Shown here: positions 43,690-56,617 of the stretch, in pieces | How the letters are laid out: the number at the start of each line of letters is the position of its first letter | How positions within the stretch are numbered: the first letter of the stretch is position 1 | DNA from: Roridomyces roridus | Taxonomy: Eukaryota > Basidiomycota > Agaricomycetes > Agaricales > Mycenaceae | DNA: 64,000 nucleotides | NCBI GenBank assembly: GCA_029378245.1 | Contig: JARKIF010000014.1 | Location: forward strand, 372,001 to 436,000 | Direction of reading: 5' to 3' | Program-made: the position numbers and the translations under genes | Notes under the pieces: model-generated | What the model saw: the letters and a program-made list of their open reading frames with translations, nothing else | The model's database searches: none | Told to the model about the DNA's origin: nothing

Positions 43690-45053
43690 TTACAGACCCA
43701 GCTCGTCGGCGTAAGGAAGGGACTGCGTGTCGCCAATAGCGACAAACGTCGGCTTGCTTTTTGTGATAGCAGAGACAGCCTTGTTGAATCTATCGGCAGT
43801 CACGCCGTCCAAAGCAGAGAGTGAAGCATCTAACGACGTCTCCGAGACACCGGCCAGAACCTACGCCAATTAGATATAGTATTTCAACAACGGACAAGAA
43901 CGCACCTTGGAACCCAAAACGTCCACAATCCCCGCTCTTCCATCCGCAGTGGTGGCCAGGCGGAACTTGGCCTTGGCGATGGCGGACTTGAGATCATCAG
44001 CCTTGACGCTAGAAGAGGCCTTGAAGGCCGCAACGGCCGCTTTGCCAGTTTCGCGAACAGCCGCGGCGGTGGGGCCCTGAATGACCAATCCAACGAGGGT
44101 GCCGTCCGAGTACGGGAGATGAACGGCTTGGAACAGACGTCCCAGGAGTCTGGAGCAGAGGGGACGAGCCGCGGGACCACTTGACGGCGGGGGTCGGGTC
44201 GAGGTAGGCGGCGAGGGCAGGCGAGCTCGGGAGTAGGGGCACCAGAGGCACCGAAATCCAATGAAGAGCGTCTGCGGGACACCGTGGGCCTCATGACGGG
44301 TTTCACCACCAAAGTACGTGCTTGGGGTAGAGCTCGGGGCAGAGCTGCCAGCCCCCTCGAATTTGATAGTCGATTGAACGAGGGAGGAGAGGGCGGATTG
44401 CGAAATACCCGTGCCAAGGAAGGCAATGTTGCCTGGGGCAAAAGCCGTTGCAGCGAATTGCTCGACGTCGGCGGCAGTGATATGCGGGTGAGACGACGCG
44501 AAGAGAGAGCTGCCGAGGCCGGAGCGGAAAGCCAGAGCGTGAGCAAGCTCGAGCGCATGAGTTGCTGGGTCTTTGTGGAGGGCATTGACCTCGCTCTCAA
44601 TGGTCGGGAGAACGAGCTCTTGGAACTCGTGACGGGTGTACTTGGTCGACGCGATTACCGACGCGAGCACGTTGACGAAGAATTGCTCGTCTCCTCTGAG
44701 GAATTCGGCAGTCAAAGCCAAGTGTTCTCGCGAAAGCGTCGAAGACAGAACACCGCCGTACAGCTCACTCTCCCGAATTGTGCCGAGTGCAGAACGCTCT
44801 TCGGTGCCCTAGACAAATTATATGTGGGTTGTAATGGGCATATCCAAATATTGAATACCTTGAAGGCAAAGTTTTTGAGAGCATGGGCGACGCCAGGCTT
44901 TTGCTGGTACCTCGAACCAGCTTTTGCGAGGACAGTGATGGATACGGTGGGCTGGTTGGTATCGACAGCGGCGACCTTTACGCCAGCGTTGTCGACAACG
45001 GTGGCGAACGAGCGGCGGGCGAGGGAACGCACGGACGCGCGAGAGGCAAGCAT
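43690..45053 (-). CDS. QCR2: Cytochrome bc1 complex core protein 2 (frame irregular 44150-44250)
   Basis: This is core subunit 2 of respiratory complex III, an M16-fold protein without the zinc-protease motif. MLASRASVRSLARRSFATVV is a mitochondrial presequence, followed by VTVLAKAGSRYQQKPGVAHA-like core sequence. An intron after NFAFK joins GTEERSALGTIRESELYGGV. The main exon continues through LVQSTIKFEGAGSS and VPQTLFIGF. Between about 44250 and 44150 the expected sequence steps through all three frames: GASGAPTPELA, then ALAAYLDPTPAVKWSRGSSP, then FQAVHLPYSDGTLVGLVIQG. That equals three extra single bases, which together restore the frame. After the last intron come AGVSETSLDASLSALDGV and the C-terminal YADELGL. 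It is divergent from RPF2, with 59 bp between ATGs. Confidence 0.88.
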
Positions 45054-45112
45054 CGGAGGCGGACGGTAGACTGTTTGTCCGAATTATTTAGTACTGATCA
45101 CTCCCGACGGCC
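45054..45112. promoter_or_regulatory. 59-bp divergent promoter QCR2/RPF2
   Basis: Only 59 bases separate the two start codons. It contains an AT-rich core (GAATTATTTAGTACTGATCA) near 45081-45100. Transcription start sites must lie inside this space or within the opposite gene's 5' coding sequence. Confidence 0.6.
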
Positions 45113-46170
45113 ATGTTACGGACTATCAAACCCAAAAATGCTCGGTCGAAGCGAGCACTCGATGCTCGACTTCCCAAGGAGCAGGAAGACCCTCGCACAA
45201 CCGTGTTTGTACGGGGAACGCACTCTGGAGAGCTCCTCAACGGCGTCATGCGAGATCTCATGGCTCTCAAACGGCCCTATGCTATCGCTTTCTCGAAAAA
45301 AAATGACATACATCCCTTCGATGCCGCCTCCACTTCCGCCGCCTCCCTCGAGTTCTGGGCAACCAAGAACGACGCCTCCATGTTTGTCATTGCACAGACT
45401 ACCAAAAAGAGACCCCACGGCCTCACTTTTGTCCGAATGTTTGACAACCGCGTTCTCGACATGCTCGAGGTCGGCGTCGAGTCTTTTGTCGGCATCCCGG
45501 AGCTCAAGGTATGCTATCCGTTCCTTTTTATTTCCACTGTATTCATCGCTCTCAGACTCCAAAATCAACACCAGGACACAAGCCGTTAATGCATTTCGCG
45601 TCGGACCTATTCGACACAAATCCTCGCTTCGTTCAACTCAAGTCAATGCTCATCGCGCTTTTCAACGGGGAGGTCATTGACTCTATCTGCCTGGCCGGCC
45701 TAGAGTATGTCATTAGCGTGTCTCTGGGCCCTTCTCTCCCTGCGCCAGCGAATGGTAGCACAGAGGAGGCCCCGCTGCCCACTGTACATCTACGCACCTA
45801 CACCACTCGCATGCTCGCGTCGGGATCGCGAACGCCACGCGTCGAGCTGACGCCCATGGGCCCCTCGCTCGACATGAAGCTCCGCCGACACACGTCTGCC
45901 GATCCCGAGTTGCTCAAGCAAGCACTCCGCACGCCCAAACTCAAAAAGACCGATGTCGAGAAGGGTCTTGGCAAGAAACGCAAGAATATCGAAGTCGACG
46001 AAATGGGCGACCTCAGAGGCCGTGTCCATATCGCCAAGCAGGACTTGGGGAAACTGCAGACTCGCAAGATGAAGGGTTTAAAAGGAGGGGATACAGACGG
46101 GGATGTAGAGATGGAGGAGCAAACAGAAGGAGAGGGACCCACAAAAAAGAGGCGAAAAGATGGCGAGTGA
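45113..46170 (+). CDS. RPF2: Ribosome biogenesis protein Rpf2 (Brix domain)
   Basis: Rpf2, with its partner Rrs1, loads the 5S RNP (5S rRNA, uL18, uL5) into pre-60S particles in the nucleolus. The start is MLRTIKPKNARSKRALDARL. The Brix domain includes EDPRTTVFVRGTHSGELLNG, LMALKRPYAIAFSKKNDIHP and RPHGLTFVRMFDNRVLDMLE. After one intron (about 45508-45556, GTATGC...CAG) it continues as TPKSTPGHKPLMHFASDLFD and LAGLEYVISVSLGP. The C-terminus has the basic KKTDVEKGLGKKRKNIEVDE and ends in lysine-rich KKRRKDGE, as in family members. Length (about 335 residues) is typical. Confidence 0.94.
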
Positions 46171-46495
46171 GACTGGCTGCGCCCACGCTCTCCTCCGTTA
46201 CTCGCTCACTACTCATGTATTCCCTTCGCTTTTGCATGATTTCATTTGGCCTTGTGCATATTTCTATGCTAAGTAGGGTATCGTTGAGTACTGCGCAGAA
46301 AAGTTGTCCGTGATACCGATAAAGTTGAGATGATGCTAAACTACAGGAATCAAAAAAGAAAAGGCCGCCAGCCGGCGACGAATAAAGAATGCAGGAGGCG
46401 CGCAATACCCCGACCAGGAAATATATAGTAGAATACATGATCCCTTGTGGCTGGGACCGCTGGTGGATACACATTTGATGTTTGTCTTTGGTCAA
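46171..46495. other. 325-bp convergent 3' region
   Basis: This region lies between the RPF2 stop and the LIM-RhoGAP stop, which face each other. It is AT-richer than the flanks and probably contains both 3' untranslated regions and polyadenylation signals. No further gene is seen. Confidence 0.4.
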
Positions 46496-49400
46496 TTAGT
46501 TGTTGGGGTCGTGGCCAGGCCGCGGTTGGATGTAAGACGTGGGCCGAGAGGTAGGCGTCGCAATCCCGTTCATATTCGGCGGTCGCGGTGTCGCAGGCCA
46601 GTCCTCTTGCGGTGTCCGCGGCTGATTCTGCATCATTGGAGGCATTACTTGCCCAGGTAAATACGACCCGGGCGGCTGCTGTGGCGGCATGCCTGGATGT
46701 GGCCGAGGTGCTGACGATGCCGCGCTACCTAATGGTGGTCGCTCGACGACAGGCGAGGTGGGGACGTTGAACCGCGGGTTGCTGCCGTTGGTGGCCGGAT
46801 TGAACGGTAGGTTCACGTTCGGGTTCACGCCCGGCGTTCGCCCGTTGCCGGAGCTGGCCTTGAGCTTCATGTACGTGTCCACCTTCTTCAAAAACTCCTT
46901 GCCCGGAAGCTCGAGAGAGTTGGCAAAGTACTCCTGATCTTGCAGGATGGGCAGGAACTCTTCTGGCACCGTAAAGAACTCGTCCTGGTTCTCGAGTAAC
47001 GCTGTTGTTACTCGGATGACCCCGAAACTCTCATCCCGTACGGCATCGCGGCCGCGGGAATAGAGGATGTTGGGGCCAATGACTGTCGCCAGATTCCGCA
47101 GGTCCATCTTGCTCCCCGTTGTCTCGTCTATGTGCGCAAAGGATGCGACCCATTTGAGAAACACGAACAAGACCTCCAACGTATCTCGGTGGCTCTTGGG
47201 CAGCAACAACGACACGAGATGAAGCATTCGCCGCCTGTCCGCCTCCTGAGAGAACGCTGTCGATCAAGGTGAGCACAGGACCAAAAGTATACAATTGTGA
47301 ACGTACTTTGCGTCGCGATGAATAATTTGTGCAATTTGAACGTCATTAGAGGGTCCGGAAGGTCTCGCAAAAACTTTTTCAGCAAGACCGCCAGCTGGAC
47401 GGGGTTGTCCGTGGTCAGATCAACCGATGATGGATCGCGGTCAATGGCCTCGGTGAGTTGCTTCAGTCTGCGAATATTCCCACTCTTTCTGAAGACACCC
47501 TCGACGGACATATCTGAATCACGGTGAGTCAAACCCGGACAATGCGCTCAAATAACTGACCCATTTGCCGCATGGCGGAGATGACGTCGTCGATGAAGCT
47601 AGGCACTCTCATCGTTTCTCGGGTGGCGCCCAGTAACGAATCGGAGCCTTCTCTTTCAACGAGGAACTCGAGAGGAACGCCAAAGACACCTGTAACCAAA
47701 TGAGAAAAGGCGGAACAACGTGCAGGACATGGACGTACCTTTCTTCTTGACGTTCTTCTTGTCGCCAGCTTTGAACAGCTTGTTCCAAAACCCACTCTTC
47801 TTGGGCTCAACCAGCTCTATCATCTCGTCCAAGTCGAATTGATCGCGGAGTGCGGAACGCGTGAGGGCAAGAAGTGCAGTATGTTTCACTATTGCCAGCT
47901 CGAGAGTACTCAACTCTGCAATGTACGGTATCGAGTTTTCTCGCGGCAGGGACCGCTGTTCTTCTCGAGCCTGGGCAACCTCCATCAGCTGAGGGATATC
48001 CGCAAGAGTGATCCCGTTGTCCAGCCTGGGATTACGTGGCTGCGACGGATCATCGGCGGGCGAATTGGGTGCACTCTCGTCAACAATCATGACCTCCGTA
48101 TTGTTGCGTGCAAAGGCAGGCCGCAGCACTTGACCCTGTTCCAGCGGCATCTGACCGAGATGTGGTCGAGGCGAGCGCGTCGTATACGAGGTAGATGAGT
48201 TTGGCTGAGGAGGCGACCTCTGTTGGGGAAACTGGCCCTGCTGAGCAGATTGCGGTTGTGGAGCATACGGAGCCGAATGTTGTTGTGGTTGCGAAGCACT
48301 GGCTGACTCCTGCGTCCTTTGCGAATGCAGGATTTCAGAGGGTGCACTTCGACCGGCAGGACTTTCCACAATTGTCGAACGCTTTGGAAGACGTGCGGTC
48401 GCAGACAGCTTTCGATCAAGATGGACAGACTTCATCCGCATGATGTCCGCTGAATTGCGATACGGATCAGTCTCGGAAGGCGTTTGGTGCCCGGCAGCCG
48501 AGTTGCCGCTGACAGTGTCTGTTGGGGATGAGAACGTACTTTACAGCGTTGGCAACGGACAACTGACCAGGAGATAGTGGTACAACCCCCTGCTTCTTCA
48601 GCAAAAGGTATAGCCGTCTTAGAGCCACATTGAGCAGGAACGCATACTGCTCTAGTCTCTGAACGGGCTGGAAACCGGCCCGGCAACCGGCGTGGGCGTG
48701 GTCAGTGCACAGAATCACAGTCGGGACCTCGCCAAAGGAAGAGGTCTCCTTGCGCGACTCGAGCTCATAGACAAACAGCGCCACGTTGGCGGGTGGCCTT
48801 CGAGCTGTGGAAAGTTTGGGTGGCTGATTCGTCCCATCATCTCCATTCGTGACTGGCTCCTTCTCCTTCGCGACTGGTATGACGGCTGTCTTCCCGCAGG
48901 ATGCACATTGTATGCAATGTGAATGCCATCGTTGGTAGGTGCCGAGTCGCACACAGTCCTCCTCTACGGTCAGATTACACTTGACACACAGATCCGAAGG
49001 AGGTTTGCTGGACATCTTCGACGACGCGCCGATCGAAAAAGGGGATTCGCCGGCGTTCTCTGGCGCAAGACTCCGGAACCCGTACGTGACACCCTGTGTG
49101 CCAATGTTCCCATTCGAAGACGGTGCCATGATCTCTCCATTGTGACCCTTGATGATTCGCCGGGCACCCGGGTTGCCGCCTTGAACTGCAAGCAGATGAA
49201 GTTTATCGAGGAAAGACGACATGGCCTCGGCCACATTCCTCTCTCGCTCCAACTTCAGCGCTCCGGTGAGTGCTATGCGAATCAGAATCTTGAGATAGTG
49301 AGCCAGCCCCGTGACGAGAGCGAGCAATTCCTGCGTCATGCCCATTCTTCGCGATCCCGTCTCTTGCGTATGCGACAATAGCGTGAATAATTCGACGGTT

Positions 49401-51076
49401 TTGCGGCACAGCATGCGGGCTTCACGAACGTGCGACATCCCTGCATTTATGAGATCAACGAACGGCCATTCAAAAGGGGAAATGGCCATACCTTTGGCAT
49501 TGAGACGATAGAATTGGTGCTCAAGATCGTCGATGGTGGCAAATAGAACCTCCACATGCAGGATGAACTTCTCGGCCATCCGGATGGCATCGAGATATTG
49601 GCCATTGCTCACTTGCCGCAGCATATCCGATATGCATGCGGCACTGGACTCCTCAAATGCCGACAGAACACTGGGCGCTTTGGTGAGCACACGGAAGAGA
49701 GAGAGTTGGGAGATGTACGCACGTCCATATCCGATAGACCTGCTGTTCCATCCGAATTTGCTTGTCTTTGAGCGTCACCGCCGTCTCCCGCCGCTCCTCT
49801 TCGACGTACTCGGGCTCTCCTGGCTCGCCTTCAAGCTCGGCAACGCTCGTCGGCCTCCGCGATACGACCTTGACGTTCCAGAACTGTCCGAGAGTTTGAG
49901 ACACGATTGACAGTGGTATGAACAGCGCACCTTGTTGATCATGTAACACTCCGGGTGCCAGCATTCGTCCTTCATATTGCGGTTGATCTCCACAAACTGC
50001 TTCAGGATCGCACTACTGCACCCAGCGCACTTTGTCGCGAAACGAGTCGAGTAGTGGAAATGGCAGAATACATCCCCGTCGTGCTCGTAATAAGAGTCTT
50101 GCGGTCCAAACAGGGTGGTACAAAGGGAGCATGTAAAATGTTCTACATGAAACTTCTTGTCTAGAAAGGGCGTTAGGACCAGGTCAGCCCGAGGAAGTCA
50201 TATACGACTCACTGCATGCCGTGATGTAGCTACCTCGCAGAGCCATCCCGCACTTTGCGCAAATTAAATTTAAGCGACGAAAGTAATCGCGTTCGCAAAG
50301 AGGGGACTGTTTGCCATCGGGGCCTTCGATAGGGAAAAACTTGGATGCGACAACGTCGCCACAATCCTGAGTGGACGATGAGGAGGGACATTGACGAACG
50401 GACGAGTGACACACCATGCATTTGAAGCAGTTCAGATGATAGACTGTGCCGAGTGCACGGACAAAGGGACCCTGCATGGGCTTTCCGCAGGACGCGCATA
50501 ATCTAGGACTGGACAAAGGAATGAGCATCAGCCAGATCGCGAACCAGGGACTTACGCGGAGGATAGACTGGACGAGGCCACCGAAGAGGGTGGAGGTGCC
50601 TGGGCGCCAGCCGAAGAAGAGATGGACGCGCCGGAATTGGCAGAGGAGAAGGAAGCTACGCTCGTACGACGGGTGAGGTTGTCAGCATGCCCGTGTTTGC
50701 TGGAGCCTGCCGGGGTCGATGGACGGCTGCCGCTGGAAGAGGGAGGGAAGGCCGGGGAAGGCCGAGGAGAAGATCCGGCTGAGGATGCGGCCGAAAAGTT
50801 AGCAGGAGAGTTATGATTTAGGTCTTCGCTGCGAGGGTGAGGCGGCATGTCGTGCCCTGCCAGGGGACGGTCCTCTGATCCATTCCCCGTGGTCGCTGCT
50901 CGCGTGGGCAAGTTGGTGCGTTCGGGAAGACGGCCGGGGCTGGTAGGGGGGGCAGAGAGAGGTCCAGCTTGGGGTAATGGAGTTCTGGGAGCGCCGGATG
51001 GTCGAGAATTATCGGGCTGCTGGCTGGGAGGAAATTGGTATGGCCACTGGGGAGTGTGCTCCTGGTCTTTGTTCAT
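46496..51076 (-). CDS. LIM-domain Rho GTPase-activating protein, Rga1 type
   Basis: The start is MNKDQEHTPQWPYQFPPSQQ, followed by a disordered Ser/Pro region. LIM zinc-binding modules follow in order: CASCGKPMQGPFVRALGTVY, then CAKCGMALRGSYITACNKKF, then a third CAGCSSAILKQFVEINRNMK. After a long helical region (LDAIRMAEKFILHVEVLFA) comes another LIM-like unit, CVKCNLTVEEDCVRLGTYQR. The C-terminal RhoGAP domain carries the arginine finger in VEGVFRKSGNIRRLKQL, with NPVQLAVLLKKFLRDLPDP and MDLRNLATVIGPNILYSRG. It ends in a Pro-rich tail. This layout is that of Rga1/Rga2 proteins, which inactivate Cdc42/Rho1 in polarity control. Many introns are required. It sits downstream of EFM7 on the same strand. 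Confidence 0.9.
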
Positions 51077-51216
51077 GGCTGGAGCGGGGCGAGGGGGCGG
51101 CCTGACGCCAGGACGGAGAGCAGAGACGAATGCAAGTATGTAAGGAGACGGCCCAACTCGGTCACAAATAGAGGTCAAGATCACGCCCAGCAAGCCCCAC
51201 TGGTTTCCACATAATA

Positions 51217-52273
51217 TCATACAGCATTTCTACTACCCTCTGCCCGTAACAATCTCCATCCGTGGACCGCCCCGCGCATCGACGCCTCGCCAGGGTCCTC
51301 GGGAAACATGGGCTGTGACATCAGCGGCAGGATCTCTCTTTTTTTTTACCGGGAACCTACCGTAAAGTGCCGTGTCACTATTTCCTCGCACGCCCACCCT
51401 CGCGCCCGTGCTTTGGAGAAGAATTCCATGTCCTTGTCCGCGAGATGCGGGCGATGGTGGGTGTAAAACACCAGCACGGATGCATCGTCATCCTGTGCAA
51501 GGCAGTTCTCACAAGTCTTGAGCAGGGCATCATGCTTCACCGTGTTATTCTCGCCTGCACACACAATCCGTCCCTCTCACCTGGGAGTGGTTAAAAACCG
51601 AGGTCCGACAGGAGGATGAGATGGTATTTCTCGTCTCCAGGAATGGCCTCCAGCAATTCCTTGAACGGGGTGTCCCCAGATGTACCCCTGTTGTATGAGA
51701 CGGTGTATGACGATATCTCGAAGACGAGTATACCTGGACGGAGCAGTTCGCCGCCGCCGCATTCTCTGCGACGTTGATCTCCATGTTTTTCACCAGTTCA
51801 GGGTCGGGATAATCGGTGAGCAAGACGTGCTTGGCACCGTTCTTGGCCGCGACTGGGTCGGTGCTTCAGCGGTATTACTTGCACATTATTGTCACCTACC
51901 TAGGCCGGGTAGCCCGCCCCCTGCGCCCAGCTCGAGAACGAAGCGATCACGGTACAGATTTCGATTATGATCCAGATATGAAGCAAATGCACGGGCGGCA
52001 TTCCACCTACAGAACAGTTTGAGTTTCATCGAGAGCTTGAGGCGGAAATTGGCGCACAGGTAGTGGCCCCAAAGGGGGTGGGAACCGACCAGGCGAATTT
52101 TCATGTCGCGCCAATCGTCGGCGGCCAAGTCATCATCGCGTTGGTAGATGGCGAAACTGGGTTCGGGGGTTGGGGGGCGAGCTTCTTCCTAGATAATCTA
52201 CTGAGTATTGAGCTGCCAGTTGAACCTGACTGACTGGAAAAATTTCACCAAGAGAGAGGTCATCCGAGTCCAT
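51217..52273 (-). CDS. EFM7: EFM7/NNT1-type protein methyltransferase
   Basis: This is a SAM-dependent methyltransferase. In yeast, EFM7 modifies the N-terminus and Lys-3 of elongation factor 1A. The start at 52273 gives MDSDDLSLGEIFP; an intron then joins EEARPPTPEPSFAIYQR. Next come DDWRDMKIRLVGSHPLWGHY, a second intron, WNAARAFASYLDHN and SAM motif I FVLELGAGGGLPGL. The central exon has LTDYPDPELVKNMEINV. A later exon has HDALLKTCENCLAQDDDASV and VLVFYTHHRPHLADKDMEFF. The last intron (GTAGGT...CAG) leads to PMFPEDPGEASMRGAVHGWR, typical of the family. The first 168 bp upstream are shared with NBP35. The family is clear; the substrate is inferred from yeast. Confidence 0.85.
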
Positions 52274-52336
52274 CTTCGGCACAGAGATCAAGAGATCAAG
52301 AGATCGGATCGTCGACGAAATTTCCTTCCTTACTCA

Positions 52337-52444
52337 GCGCAATCTCAGCGAGTCCGCCCGCCCTTCCTTCCGCACTCTCGTGTATAGACACAGTGCTGAG
52401 TGTCCGTAGCAGCTTGCGTGTGACCTCGCCTCTGCCACCCATGG
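52337..52444 (+). repeat. 108-bp direct repeat, copy 1 (abuts NBP35 start codon)
   Basis: This segment matches 53723-53830 with six mismatches by my count (about 94 percent). It lies in the NBP35/EFM7 promoter interval, and its last four bases (ATGG) contain the NBP35 start codon. On the minus strand it still reads GGRGEVTRKLLRTLSTVSIH followed by ESAEGRAGGLAEIA, the same peptide as in the MAP kinase tail apart from one residue. Four of the five affected codons are synonymous. Confidence 0.9.
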
Positions 52445-53542
52445 TCCAATTGAGAGACAACGTCCCCGATAACGCGCCAGAGCATTGCCCAGTACGCGTC
52501 CTGTACCACTCCACCCATTCATTCTTCCTCACCTCGTCTAGGGCACCGAGTCCGAATTTGCCGGCAAGTCCGATGCATGTGCGGGATGCGACAACCAGGA
52601 AATATGTGCATCGAATCTACCTAAACTTCCCGACCCGTCGCTGCCGTTCATAAAGGAACGAATGAGCAACGTCAAGCGCAAAATACTCGTTCTATCTGGC
52701 AAAGGCGGAGTTGGGAAATCCACTTTCACCGCGCAACTCGGCTGGGCATTCGCAGCTGACGAACAAACTCAGGTGCGTCCTCTGCCTTCCTGTTCCACTT
52801 GCCAAGTACCTACTCCGCGCAGACAGGAATCATGGACGTCGACATCTGCGGCCCTTCCATTCCGACGATTCTTGGCATTGCGTCGGAACAGGTCCATTCC
52901 TCGTCCTCCGGCTGGTCACCCGTCTACGTCCAGGACAACCTGGGCGTCATGTCTGTCGGCTTCATGCTTCCCTCTGCAAGTGACGCTGTAATGTGGCGTG
53001 GCCCCAAGAAGAACGGTCTCATATCCCAATTCCTCAAAGACGTCGACTGGGGCGACCTGGACTACCTCGTCATCGACACCCCTCCAGGAACCTCCGACGA
53101 GCACCTCAGCATTGTCCAATATCTCAAGGAAAGTGGCATTGATGGAGCCGTGCTCATCACGACGCCCCAGGAAGTCGCCCTCCAAGACGTCCGCCGAGAG
53201 ATTGACTTTTGCCGCAAAGTAGGCATTCGCATCCTCGGGCTCGTGGAGAATATGTCCGGCTTCGTCTGCCCGGGCTGCAAGACCGAGTCCCAGATATTCA
53301 AACCCAGCACTGGCGGCGGCAAGAAGCTTGCCGAGGATATGGGCATTGAGCTCCTAGGCTGTGTACCATTAGATCCTCGCATTGGCAAGAGCGCCGACTA
53401 TGGTGTCAGCTTCCTGGACGAATACCCTGACAGTCCTGCCACTGTTGCGTACTTGGACATCATAGATCGTCAGTTTTTTCTTCTCCTCCAGAAATCAAAC
53501 TGACGTGCAACAGGGATTAAAGAAATCCTCAGCCAGACGTAG
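52441..53542 (+). CDS. NBP35: Cytosolic Fe-S cluster assembly ATPase Nbp35
   Basis: This P-loop scaffold of the cytosolic iron-sulfur assembly pathway acts with Cfd1. The first exon, [17 protein letters not shown], joins via a 50-nt intron (from about 52492) to [20 protein letters not shown]. This provides the four-cysteine N-terminal cluster motif (C-x13-C-x2-C-x5-C type). Next are [20 protein letters not shown] (deviant Walker A), [33 protein letters not shown] and [14 protein letters not shown], which holds the conserved CPxC cysteines. A last intron after Ile-Ile-Asp joins RIKEILSQT and the stop. Introns total three. The start codon lies at the edge of a duplicated sequence (see the repeat entries). 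It is convergent with the MAP kinase, 58 bp apart. Confidence 0.93.
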
Positions 53543-53600
53543 ATAGCATCATGTATCGATTATTACACCTTGTAGTTCTAAATTTTGGTCCATCCCATCG

Positions 53601-56149
<2,549 letters not shown>

Positions 56150-56617
56150 GAATTATAATGGCGTCGGCGGAAAGAGTAACAAGCACGGACTTTCTGTCCA
56201 TCTCGGTCTCAGAGTTTGAGGCCCGTCGCACTCTTGATCTGCCTCGATCGACTGGATGTGAGCCGTCCTCTGCCCCCGGTACTGGTGGAGGGGAGCTGGG
56301 AGCGTTTTTGGTGTCCTGTCCTCTGGGTCTGCGCTCCGGAGAAGTGTTGTCCTCGACTGCCATTTAGTGATCGTTCCAATCGTCGCGAGCGCGTGCACCA
56401 CAGTATGCACACGACAGAGAAAAGCGAGTCACGACAGTTGTGATAAGTAGACGCAGTGAGCGAAGATTCGGGAGAAGACAAGACCGAGAAGAATCCCGGA
56501 CAATGACCACAAATACTTCCGCGCCGAAAGCCCATCATCAATTTCGCCTAGATTCATCTCGAATAATACGGTACACGTCTGTACTTAAGCTGTAAAATAA
56601 TAATTCTAACCATTTAT
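56150..56617. other. 468-bp region upstream of MPK1 and downstream of symplekin
   Basis: Both flanking genes are on the minus strand. The region should contain the MPK1 promoter and 5' leader plus the 3' end of symplekin transcription. A 73-codon open frame (56363-56142, minus) ends in a TAA overlapping the MPK1 ATG. I treat it as a possible upstream ORF and not as a gene. No RNA gene or repeat was seen. Confidence 0.4.

Noticed and set aside
52296..52532. Minus-strand open frame containing the MAP-kinase-like peptide upstream of NBP35, as a separate gene
   Set aside because: Only the 108-bp repeat resembles coding sequence. The rest overlaps NBP35 exon 1 in antisense and has no support. It is recorded as a repeat instead.
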